Below are positions 41,831 to 49,392 of a stretch of 50,284 bases of DNA, one piece after another (within the stretch, counting starts at the first letter, position 1; each line of letters begins with the position of its first letter). Source of the DNA: Leptospirales bacterium (GTDB lineage Bacteria > Spirochaetota > Leptospiria > Leptospirales > Leptonemataceae); contig JAIBBM010000030.1 in NCBI GenBank assembly GCA_019694685.1, forward strand, positions 1-50,284, written 5' to 3'. The translations under genes were made by a program, and so were the position numbers. The notes below the pieces were generated by a model. The model worked only from the letters and a program-made list of their open reading frames with translations. It was not told the origin of the DNA and did no database searches.

Positions 41831-42664
41831 TCAACCACCGATGGAATATCCACCGTCCACATGCAGTATCTGTCCTGTGATGCGCAAATCGGGACTGAGC
41901 AGAAAAGCGGCCGCACGCGCCAAATCTTCCGGCCTCGCGTTGCCGAGAGGCGAAAGACTGTCGCACGAAGCAACTGCTTCTGCGAGACCTGGAATTGCTG
42001 CGCCTGCTTTGCTCACTGCGTAGGGAGAAAACCGAATTGCATTGACGCGAATTCCGCGCAAACCCAGTTCTTGTGCCATCTCCAGTGTGATTCTTTCCAG
42101 TGCAGACTTTGCCACTCCGATGTTCTTGTATGGATGCGTCATTACGCGACTTGCACCCAGGTAGCTGAGCGAAAGGACTGACGCACCCGGCGCGAGCACT
42201 TCGCATTCGATCAAGCTTCGCGTCAGCGCAATCAAGGAATAAGCAGAAACGTCCATCGCGCCTGCGAACTCTTCTCTGGTCACATCCAGCAGGTTCTTCG
42301 CGAATCCGCCTCGTATGGTTTTATCCATAGCTACAGCATGAACGATCCCGTCGAGTTTGGTGCCTTTGCGACGGAGGTGCTCGGCAAGTTCCGCGACAGA
42401 CCCGTCAAGCGTAACATCGAGCACGGCCGTTTGCACATCTGGACCGAGCTCCTGCGCAACCGTGTCCGTGAAGTCTTCGTAGTTCTTTCTCAGAAACTGG
42501 GCCGACTTCTCAGAGAGGTTTGCATGGTGTGATGTTTCACCAAGTCCTGTGCAGATCAGCTGGACCCCGAGCTGTTGAAGGTGCCGGGCAATTGCCAGGG
42601 CGAGGGAAGAGCGGTCTGTGATTCCCGCGATCAGGATTGATTTGCCATACCATGATGAATTCAT
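41831..42664 (-). CDS. fabI: Enoyl-[acyl-carrier-protein] reductase (NADH)
   Basis: Last step of each fatty-acid elongation cycle. 277 residues in a short-chain dehydrogenase fold: the FabI-type N-terminal loop is GITDRSSLALAIA (about 14-26). The catalytic pair lies in SYLGASRVMTHPYKNIGVAK, with Tyr and Lys spaced Y-x6-K. The C-terminal NARPEDLARAAAFLLSP and ITGQILHVDGGYS are standard. It differs somewhat from the usual GVAN start, so a divergent FabI. The small winged-helix gene lies just upstream on the same strand. Confidence 0.88.
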   Translation of the reverse strand: MNSSWYGKSILIAGITDRSSLALAIARHLQQLGVQLICTGLGETSHHANLSEKSAQFLRKNYEDFTDTVAQELGPDVQTAVLDVTLDGSVAELAEHLRRKGTKLDGIVHAVAMDKTIRGGFAKNLLDVTREEFAGAMDVSAYSLIALTRSLIECEVLAPGASVLSLSYLGASRVMTHPYKNIGVAKSALERITLEMAQELGLRGIRVNAIRFSPYAVSKAGAAIPGLAEAVASCDSLSPLGNARPEDLARAAAFLLSPDLRITGQILHVDGGYSIGG

Positions 42665-42669
42665 TTCAC

Positions 42670-42721
42670 CATAGTATATACGAAGAAATTTTCGCCTATT
42701 ATTTTTCGTGAATTATTTCAC
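42670..42721 (-). promoter_or_regulatory. fabI promoter region with inverted repeat
   Basis: Minus strand: TATACT (-10, 42678-42673) ends 8 bases before the fabI ATG; there is no convincing -35. An inverted repeat GTGAA-N4-TTCAC (42708-42721) sits about 30-45 bases upstream of the -10, overlapping the end of the winged-helix gene. It could be an operator that makes up for the missing -35. Confidence 0.4.
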
Positions 42722-43015
42722 AGCTTTTAACAAATCTCCGACTGTCTTACGGTTTTCGAGCGGATGCCGCAGTGCAATTTCCGTTCTTATTTCATAGGAG
42801 TTACGGCGCCCTTTCTTTTCTTTGCGCAGACACTTGACCTTTTCGAGATCCCTGACAATCGCCTGAACAGCCCTCTCTGTAATTCCTACGAGCATGGCTA
42901 CATCCCTCATCCGCATCTCTGGCTGGCGGTGAAGGCAGAGGAGGACATGCGCGTGGTTCGTTAGAAACGTCCACTCTGGTTTGTCCAATTCCCGTTTTGA
43001 AGCTGCGGCTTTCAT
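42713..43015 (-). CDS. Small winged-helix transcriptional regulator
   Basis: 100 residues from ATG 43015 (ORF open to TTG 43033). A MarR-like winged helix: NHAHVLLCLHRQPEMRMRDVA, then VGITERAVQAIVRDLEKVKCLRKEKKGRRNSYEI in which the recognition helix and wing are clear. No ligand or metal domain. It lies between dabA (98 bases upstream) and fabI (48 bases downstream), all on the minus strand, so it may control either. The gap before it has a bulged GC-rich hairpin (43053-43081). Confidence 0.8.
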   Translation of the reverse strand: MKAAASKRELDKPEWTFLTNHAHVLLCLHRQPEMRMRDVAMLVGITERAVQAIVRDLEKVKCLRKEKKGRRNSYEIRTEIALRHPLENRKTVGDLLKAVK

Positions 43016-43052
43016 TGCCGAAGAGCGTAACAAATGCCCTGGGCGACGTCAA

Positions 43053-43081
43053 GCGCGATCCACCCGAAAGGCGGGTCGCGC
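43053..43081 (-). other. GC-rich bulged hairpin between dabA and the winged-helix gene
   Basis: GCGCG (43053-43057) pairs with CGCGC (43077-43081), and ACCCG (43062-43066) with CGGGT (43072-43076), with a 4-base bulge and AAAGG loop. No T-run follows on the minus strand. It may reduce read-through from dabAB into the regulator and fabI, or protect the 3' end of the dab transcript. Confidence 0.4.
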
Positions 43082-43113
43082 CTCGAATACGCGAATCTCA
43101 TTTCACGAATATC

Positions 43114-45522
43114 TTAAACCACAGTATAGTCACCGCCTGGCAGGCGTCTCCAGACTTGTCCATCTGAAGGATCGATCTGCAGCAAATGCAGCCATTCGTG
43201 ATCGAGTAGCTGCCGTACCGTTTCATGGCGTTTTACAATATCCTCGATCGCATCGCGTGGAGCCTCAATGAATACGCTCAGACGCAAGGGTTCATGCAAG
43301 ATGTCCTTTCCGTCACTTATGGACTGCAGAGGAAGTCCGACTCGTAGATCACCCCCGTTGCCTTCAAGAACACCCATTTCGGCCACGAGATTGTGGAGTA
43401 CTTTGCTGCCTGCACCGTAGACACCGTTTGCCACGGTCGAGGCGTAGTACTGCATGTTGATCCAGTTCGTGACGACCATGGGAGCAGTCATGATTAGTTC
43501 CAGTGTCTTGAACTCGTCATCGATTGCATAATTGTAGTCGTGAAGAAAAGCTCTACTGCCCAGATTTACTCCGCGCGTCCGCTCTCGTGGCGCGACAATG
43601 AAACATGCGTTACCGGCCAGGCCCCATTCCGGGCGAACTTCAGACCAGTTCTGTCCACGCGTCTGAGCGCTTGAGACGCTCAAATTCTTAAACGCTTTCT
43701 GGCGCTCAGCACGAGCACGCGACGACGCACTGTTGAGAATACCCCGCACCATTTCCAGATCCATCTTAAACGCAACGGGAATTGTTTCTTCGTCTAGAAA
43801 GAAAACTTCGTCGGTAACAGTTTCGTGGACTGCGGCGACAAACCAGGTTGTTTGCGCAATTTGGATGCCGAGCTGCGCGAGTCTCACACGGACTTCCGAA
43901 TCGTTTAGCAAGTCAGCGAGGTACCGTGCATTGATATCGCCTGCATGTCCGCCGCATGCTCCACAGTCGAGTGCAGATCCAAACGCATTGTTATTGGTAA
44001 CGCTTCCATGCCCAACAATGAACACAAGGCGGCCGAAAGGTTCGCGCAGACCCATACGCTTGAGAATCGTGATGGCGCGTTGAACGCGTACTTCCATGCC
44101 TTCTGGATTTCCGTCAGGCGAAAGCGTTTCCTGGGCCGGGCGATATTTCCGATCATCGAATCTTGCGGGGATGGCTTTTCCTTTCAATCTTCTGATGATT
44201 GAGACCAGCGTTTTTCGCACGATGTTTTCTATGGAAAGAATGCCGAAGAGCTCGACAAAAAGAAATGAAGAGAGAGCGCTCTTGCGCAAATTCCGAAAGT
44301 AGCTCAATACAAATACGTCAGTCGGACCGTCTTCCGTGCGGTAGCGATCCGGCGACCTGGGAACCTCTTTGACCGTGAAAGCAGGACTCAGTAGTACAGG
44401 CATCCGCAGGCTCGTGTCTCTTTCTTCCAACTTTCTGTAAGCAAGGGGAACCCCGAAGAACCCGGCAAAACCAATCGTTTTTACGCGCGAGTCTTGTTCT
44501 TCAATGTGTCGGCGAATGGTTTCGGAGCGCACGTCAATGCAGAATGCCATTTGCCAGAGCGAATGGTCTTGCGGCGAAGGACGCTGGAGTACTCCGGCCA
44601 CGCGGTCCTGGTAACTTCGCTCAAGGGCCGCCTGCCAAACGAGCGTGAGCTGAGAGGCAAAGTCGGTCTCTATGATTTTCTCATACTCCTCTCTCCACTC
44701 AGGGGAGGAACTCTTGCGAGTCGTATGGAATAGACCAAAGTCATATGCGAGGCGAACGCAAAGTAGTTCCATTGCAGTGGAAGATCGAATCTGATCATAC
44801 CCGAGCATCGTCTGCCACTCGACGTATTTGAAACGGGTCGCCCATCCAAGGATGCTCGCAATGAGCCTTTGCATGTAAAGAGTGCGCGCTTCATCAGTCT
44901 TGAAATCCATTTCGCGGATCATGTAGATTACAGCCTCGGAGCAACTCATGGATTTCAATGGAGCCACGGATGCGTTGAAGCCTGAAGCACCGCAAATCTC
45001 CATAGCTTGATCATAAGCTCGCGCCTCGCACCAGGCCTGCCAGAAAGATAAAGATTTCCAGGGAAAGGGAAAGATTGCCTGATCGTCGTCAAAGTAGCCT
45101 GCGGCGAATTTTCCAAGATCGTTTGTAACTGTGCGTTGCCAGTATCCATCCGTGTCTAAAAATTCCGCGAAAGTCGGCAACGCTCTGAGTCGCGTGTGCG
45201 CGTCTTTCGACTGCATGAGAAAAGAATCCAGCGAATGTGGTAAGTCGGGTGAATGTGGTCGCGCATCTCGCATTGCATCTTCGAGCGCTTTTGCAGTGAC
45301 AGTACCCTCTTCATAACGCTGCAGGTAAAATTCCATGGGCATCAGGAGCGGCGAATTTACAACAGGTGCAAGATTCACTACAACGTCGCGGAAGAGCTTG
45401 TCCTTGAGAAACCAGAACGGATTGACCGCCACTGTATTTTGCAAGGGCCATGAGGGGGCCGCGATCATCAGGCTCGTTTCAATGGACTTTTCGATTTCTG
45501 GTTTTCTTTCTTGCGTGATCAT
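43114..45522 (-). CDS. dabA: DabA, inorganic carbon (CO2/HCO3-) accumulation subunit (DUF2309/UPF0753)
   Basis: 802-residue carbonic-anhydrase-like protein that, with the membrane subunit DabB, energises uptake of inorganic carbon by converting CO2 to bicarbonate inside the cell. Zinc-site residues fit the family: C328 and D330 in FCIDVRSE, H505 in IVGHGSV, C520 in LDCGACGG, with the usual 15-residue H-to-C spacing. ATG 45522 has GGAGAAG upstream and follows dabB by 41 bases. Function as a two-gene operon is well established for the family. Confidence 0.93.
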   Translation of the reverse strand: MITQERKPEIEKSIETSLMIAAPSWPLQNTVAVNPFWFLKDKLFRDVVVNLAPVVNSPLLMPMEFYLQRYEEGTVTAKALEDAMRDARPHSPDLPHSLDSFLMQSKDAHTRLRALPTFAEFLDTDGYWQRTVTNDLGKFAAGYFDDDQAIFPFPWKSLSFWQAWCEARAYDQAMEICGASGFNASVAPLKSMSCSEAVIYMIREMDFKTDEARTLYMQRLIASILGWATRFKYVEWQTMLGYDQIRSSTAMELLCVRLAYDFGLFHTTRKSSSPEWREEYEKIIETDFASQLTLVWQAALERSYQDRVAGVLQRPSPQDHSLWQMAFCIDVRSETIRRHIEEQDSRVKTIGFAGFFGVPLAYRKLEERDTSLRMPVLLSPAFTVKEVPRSPDRYRTEDGPTDVFVLSYFRNLRKSALSSFLFVELFGILSIENIVRKTLVSIIRRLKGKAIPARFDDRKYRPAQETLSPDGNPEGMEVRVQRAITILKRMGLREPFGRLVFIVGHGSVTNNNAFGSALDCGACGGHAGDINARYLADLLNDSEVRVRLAQLGIQIAQTTWFVAAVHETVTDEVFFLDEETIPVAFKMDLEMVRGILNSASSRARAERQKAFKNLSVSSAQTRGQNWSEVRPEWGLAGNACFIVAPRERTRGVNLGSRAFLHDYNYAIDDEFKTLELIMTAPMVVTNWINMQYYASTVANGVYGAGSKVLHNLVAEMGVLEGNGGDLRVGLPLQSISDGKDILHEPLRLSVFIEAPRDAIEDIVKRHETVRQLLDHEWLHLLQIDPSDGQVWRRLPGGDYTVV

Positions 45523-45563
45523 ACTCTTCTCCTGGTTCGAATTCTCTTGGATCAGGAATGAAC

Positions 45564-47048
45564 TTATCTGTTCTGCAAGTCAGGCGAAGCGAGCCATCGC
45601 GTGGACCAGTGTGAAAAATATCCGCCATTCCAGAAGTATACGTAGAGTCTTTTCTCCCAGTCACTTTGTCCCGGTCGCATGAGTTGAGCGCATAAGAACA
45701 AACTCGCGACAAAGAGAAGATAGGCGGCGATCGGAATGAACGCCGACGATGTCCCATCAGTAGCCGGGCCAACGATCCCTAACACAGTGAAGCCGATGGC
45801 GTGTTCGAGGATGGCGTAGGCTGTGACTGCCAGTACAAGACCGATTGCTGTGATGGCCGTCACCCGAATACGCGAAGAAGAACTTAAATCTGCGTGTCCA
45901 ATATTCTGAAAAAGCCCGAGTTGCAAGACAGCGCCGTAGACAAAATACGCCAGGTAATCACCGGAATGATAGTTCACCCCGATTGCTATGATTGCAAGGC
46001 CAATCATACTCGTGAGGAGGAGTATGAACATAGACGGAGCCTGTAATTTCAAACCACGTTTCTTTGATTCTGCGGTCAAATTGCCCGTGGAAAGAAATGC
46101 GTGCGCTTTGTAGAAGCTATGAGCGAAGATATGGAACAAAGCGATGCTGAATGCACCAAGCCCGCAGCCGAACATCATCATCCCCATCTGGCTGATCGTT
46201 GAGTAAGCAAGCTTCTTCTTGATATCATTTTGTGTGGCCATCACGAGGGCGCCGAATACCGCCGTGATGGCTCCGACAGCCGTGAGCAATGTAAGAGCCC
46301 AGGTTGCCAGGTGAAGAAGTGGGCTCATCCGAATGATGAGAAACCCTCCTGCATTGATGATACCGGCGTGCATGAGTGCCGAGACAGTTGTTGGCGTTTC
46401 CATTGTCTCCGGGAGCCAGAAGTGAAATGGAAATTGCGCCGATTTGGTCATGGCCCCTGCCGCAAAAAGCACTCCCGCAAAATGGAAGTTAGACCCGTGC
46501 GTTGAAGCGAGTTCATTTTTGCGCGCGAAAATTTCGTCAAAATCGAAAGAGCCAGTCATTTGATACAGCATCGCAATTCCGCCCAGGAGACAAACGTCGC
46601 CGATTCGACTCACAATGAACTTTTTTCGCGCAGCTATAATCGCCTGTGGGCGCTCCCGGTAGTAGACAAGGAGTTGGTGAAGGCAGTAGCTGGTGGCCAG
46701 CCACATCGCGAATAGCATCAAGAGGTTGCTCGACAAAACCAGGAGCGAAACGCAGCCAATTGTCAAAAGCAAATACCAGTCAAATGTTCGCTGACGGCGT
46801 TCACCGTCAAGATAGCGCGCCGCATAACGTCCGACACTCGCACCGAGCAGCGTTACCATGAAAAAAAGAAGCGAAGAAAGGCCATCGATTCGAAGCCCCA
46901 GAGAAACTTTTAGGCTGGCTATTTGAGCTTCACTCAAAACAATATTCGCCGGCCCATGTGAAAGATTCCATGCGAAGAATACGATGGACAAAAGAAACAA
47001 TAACCACAGGCAAATATGGATGAGGGCGGATCCGAACGATTGCTTCAT
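45564..47048 (-). CDS. dabB: DabB, proton-conducting membrane subunit (NuoL/MrpA-like)
   Basis: 494 residues with about 13 membrane helices; homologous to complex I subunit NuoL. Family blocks: a loop LMLFAMWLATSYCLHQLLVYY, in part, with the trans-membrane Glu replaced by other residues; FPFHFWLPETMETPTTVSALMHAGIINAGG, in part; and KKLAYSTISQMGMM. ATG 47048 is preceded by GGAGG; the longer ORF to 47081 is unlikely. Adjacent to dabA, it supplies proton motive force to the carbon pump. Upstream 228 bases hold the probable promoter but no strong motif. Confidence 0.92.
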   Translation of the reverse strand: MKQSFGSALIHICLWLLFLLSIVFFAWNLSHGPANIVLSEAQIASLKVSLGLRIDGLSSLLFFMVTLLGASVGRYAARYLDGERRQRTFDWYLLLTIGCVSLLVLSSNLLMLFAMWLATSYCLHQLLVYYRERPQAIIAARKKFIVSRIGDVCLLGGIAMLYQMTGSFDFDEIFARKNELASTHGSNFHFAGVLFAAGAMTKSAQFPFHFWLPETMETPTTVSALMHAGIINAGGFLIIRMSPLLHLATWALTLLTAVGAITAVFGALVMATQNDIKKKLAYSTISQMGMMMFGCGLGAFSIALFHIFAHSFYKAHAFLSTGNLTAESKKRGLKLQAPSMFILLLTSMIGLAIIAIGVNYHSGDYLAYFVYGAVLQLGLFQNIGHADLSSSSRIRVTAITAIGLVLAVTAYAILEHAIGFTVLGIVGPATDGTSSAFIPIAAYLLFVASLFLCAQLMRPGQSDWEKRLYVYFWNGGYFSHWSTRWLASPDLQNR

Positions 47049-47275
47049 GTGAACCTCCGCTGCACCCTGCCAAATAATCATACGATCTATATTTCGTCAA
47101 TTGTAAACCGTGTAAATTTCTACGTATTTTGTCTTGCCGGGTCTGCTCATCTGGCGCGTCCAGAATAAAGGCCTGTTCCGGGAAAAAAGTTGATTTGGGC
47201 GTGCGTTGTCTATGGACAGTGTTTGGTCGCGACAATCGTTTGGCACTCAACCTGACGTTGCGCCAGGCTGTTTCT

Positions 47276-48028
47276 TCAAATCAAACGAATGTCGCCGAGG
47301 GCTGGAAAATCTTTTCTCCATTCAGCCGCGAAAGCCGGGTCGATTTCGAACGTTAGTTGCTCTTCTTCGCTCCCCGCTTGCGCAATCACTTCCCCTTTTG
47401 GATCAATTGCAATGGAGCTTCCGCATAGATCCATGGAGCCGCACGGCCCGCATCCGTTGCAAACGAGTACATATGCCTGGTTTTCGATGGCACGTGCCTT
47501 CGCCAGTGGATGCAAATGAGCAGCTCGTTCGATGGGCCACATAGCTGGAATGGTCAGGATGTCCGCCCCTTTCAGGATGAGTTTGCGAAAGAGTTCGGGA
47601 AAGCGAAGGTCGTAGCAAGTGGCAAGTCCTGCAATGTGGGGTTTCCAGGGCACAGTTACGATGGCTGAGCCACGAGTGAGGAATCGATCTTCCCCCAGAA
47701 TCCCGATCAAATGGATTTTGTCATACGTGGCTGCGATCTTGCCTCCTGTGATCCAATGCTGACGATTGTAAATGGCGTTGTTTTCTTCTATAAGAAGAGG
47801 CAGCAGAATAACCCCGGTGCGGTTCGCGCTTTGAAGTGCGATTTCATCTAGAAAGGTCTGGTTTGCCTCCGTGATGGACGTTAGGCGGCGATAAGGAAAG
47901 CCCGTCGTGCAGGCCTCCGGAAATACGATCAGGTCTTCGCTTGCGGATGTAAGGATTTGCCTGATCTTTGAAAAATTCTTCTCCGGTGCGGATGCGTCGA
48001 CTTGTATCTGACAGAGGCGAATTTTCAT
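47276..48028 (-). CDS. Carbon-nitrogen hydrolase (nitrilase superfamily, omega-amidase-like)
   Basis: 250-residue amidase fold. The catalytic triad is visible: Glu in VFPEA (about 38), Lys in TYDKIHLIG (about 104) and Cys in ATCYDLRFPE (about 138). Close to the Nit2/omega-amidase and MtnU branch that hydrolyses short amides such as ketoglutaramate. ATG 48028 overlaps the stop of the COX IV-like gene (ATGA), an unusual neighbour for an amidase; this may be chance operon membership. Confidence 0.87.
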   Translation of the reverse strand: MKIRLCQIQVDASAPEKNFSKIRQILTSASEDLIVFPEACTTGFPYRRLTSITEANQTFLDEIALQSANRTGVILLPLLIEENNAIYNRQHWITGGKIAATYDKIHLIGILGEDRFLTRGSAIVTVPWKPHIAGLATCYDLRFPELFRKLILKGADILTIPAMWPIERAAHLHPLAKARAIENQAYVLVCNGCGPCGSMDLCGSSIAIDPKGEVIAQAGSEEEQLTFEIDPAFAAEWRKDFPALGDIRLI

Positions 48029-48282
48029 AGGGAGACGCCCCCTCGGGAGACAGCGTATGCGAGCACAGTGAAGGATACGCCAAACAGAATCAACAGGATT
48101 TTCCAGCCGCGATGAGCGGTGCGAATTTCCATGAATTGGAAAGCGACTCCCAGAAATTTTACAAGAGCGAAGCCCAGAATACCCGCAATCAAATAGGACC
48201 TACGAAATTCCGCATGCGAAAGCGTGACGCTGGCAGCCGTCAGTGCGATTAGAATCAACCAGACAATTGTGTTTCTTTTCAT
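48025..48282 (-). CDS. NorF/cytochrome c oxidase subunit IV-like protein
   Basis: 85 residues with three hydrophobic helices, matching the prokaryotic COX subunit IV family (NTIVWLILIALTAASV, then SYLIAGILGFALVKFLGVAFQFM). Next to the subunit III-like gene this pair looks like NorE-NorF, accessory to nitric oxide reductase, or a heme-copper oxidase fragment. No catalytic subunit (NorB, CoxA) lies in the window. Four bases separate the two genes. Confidence 0.8.
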   Translation of the reverse strand: MKRNTIVWLILIALTAASVTLSHAEFRRSYLIAGILGFALVKFLGVAFQFMEIRTAHRGWKILLILFGVSFTVLAYAVSRGGVSL

Positions 48283-48286
48283 GCCA

Positions 48287-48865
48287 TTATCCCGGGAGCA
48301 AGTAGACGACCGGAAAGATGAACAACCAGATGAGATCGCACATATGCCAGAACGAACCTGCCGTTTCCAGATCCAGATGTGATTTTTTAGAATATTTACC
48401 TTTTTGAACTTTGCTGGCCAGCACTAGAAGTATGACAGTGGCCAGAGCCACATGGAGAAAGTGAAAACCGGTCAGTAGCCAGTAGAGAGTGAAAAAAGAG
48501 TCCGACCCCAGGTCGTGACCTCCCTTCAACTTGGAAGAGTATTCTACGCACTTGAGAACCAGAAATGTGATTCCCGCAAGACCTGCTGCTATCATCCAGA
48601 GACTGCTCGATTTGCGTTTGCCTTCTCTGATTGAGTGGATGGCGTTTGCCATGAAGAGTCCTCCGGTCAAGAGAACGATCGTGTTGATCCATCCAATGTT
48701 GCGATCCAGCAGTGGTCGCGAAAGTGCGAACAGTTCCTTCTCCGATTGACCGGTTACTAAAAACGCAATCAATCCAGCGGCAAACGTGACCACTTCCAGG
48801 GAAATGATGATCCATATGAGGATGCCACCCGGCGGATAGAGGAAATCTTTTCTGAGATTGTCCAT
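48287..48865 (-). CDS. NorE/cytochrome c oxidase subunit III-like protein
   Basis: 192 residues from ATG 48865; the longer ORF to 48991 overlaps the promoter region. Five membrane helices. Marks of the COX III superfamily: YPPGGILIWIIISLEVVTFA near the start, KCVEYSSKL (equivalent to the conserved KxxEY), FFTLYWLLTGFHFLHV and the late SFWHMCDLIWLFIFPVVYL. This short five-helix type is NorE-like. It probably supports a nitric oxide reductase or oxidase encoded elsewhere. Confidence 0.85.
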   Translation of the reverse strand: MDNLRKDFLYPPGGILIWIIISLEVVTFAAGLIAFLVTGQSEKELFALSRPLLDRNIGWINTIVLLTGGLFMANAIHSIREGKRKSSSLWMIAAGLAGITFLVLKCVEYSSKLKGGHDLGSDSFFTLYWLLTGFHFLHVALATVILLVLASKVQKGKYSKKSHLDLETAGSFWHMCDLIWLFIFPVVYLLPG

Positions 48866-48916
48866 GGTTGAATCTTGAAAGAGGCCCTTTCGCGCACAGT
48901 AGAATTTGATCCATGA

Positions 48917-48938
48917 GCACTTGCGATAGATCAAGTGC
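48917..48938. promoter_or_regulatory. FNR/CRP-like box between divergent genes
   Basis: TTGCGATAGATCAA (48921-48934) matches the FNR/DNR consensus TTGAT-N4-ATCAA except two bases, and is flanked to give a longer inverted repeat, GCACTTG (48917-48923) and CAAGTGC (48932-48938). Its centre is about 62 bases from the NorE-like start and 58 from the divergent membrane-protein start. On the minus strand TCTACT lies 17 bases beyond it, as a possible -10. Confidence 0.5.
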
Positions 48939-48984
48939 TTGACTGGTTTCACGGGCCGCCTCAAAAAAGGGAGAGGCTCCAAGT

Positions 48985-49392
48985 ATGGCAAAAAATTTCT
49001 TCTGGTTCGTCTTCGCGTTGTTTGTTGGGACGGCCATCTACACCGGATGGCATCCTGGGTTCTTTGATTTCAATGTCAGACTCGGCGGTTTGAAACTCCT
49101 GGTAATGTTGTGTTTCGCTGCCTTCCTTGGTTATTCGATTTATTGCAGCAGTCGAGAAAGTCTTCCGGCCACGATTCAGAAGATGGCTCGTTTGCACTGG
49201 GGCAGACAGATTGGAATTGATCTCTATATTGGGCTTTCCATTTTTTTGGGGATCGTATTTGCCATGGAAGGTTCACCTCTGGCGGCTGCGGCGTGGATTC
49301 TACCCACTTTGCTCTTTGGCAATCTGGCTACTCTCCTGTATCTCTCGATTCATTTTGACGCGATCGTTTCGCGATTGAATCAGGTTTTGTGA
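48985..49392 (+). CDS. Small membrane protein of unknown function
   Basis: 135 residues with four hydrophobic helices (near 4-20, 32-50, 72-92, 98-120) and conserved-looking polar residues between (TGWHPGFFDFN, HWGRQIGIDLY). A good Shine-Dalgarno sequence, GGGAGAGG, precedes ATG 48985. Divergent from the NorE-like gene and sharing its FNR-like box, so it may respond to oxygen or nitric oxide too. The 3' end overlaps the convergent GGDEF gene by 13 bases. Confidence 0.7.
   Translation: MAKNFFWFVFALFVGTAIYTGWHPGFFDFNVRLGGLKLLVMLCFAAFLGYSIYCSSRESLPATIQKMARLHWGRQIGIDLYIGLSIFLGIVFAMEGSPLAAAAWILPTLLFGNLATLLYLSIHFDAIVSRLNQVL

Noticed and set aside
8760..46830. Recurrent word CGTTAT/ATAACG seen in many genes as a possible uptake or motif sequence
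   Set aside because: Occurrences fall inside codons of unrelated genes on both strands and do not look more frequent than expected for a six-base word.
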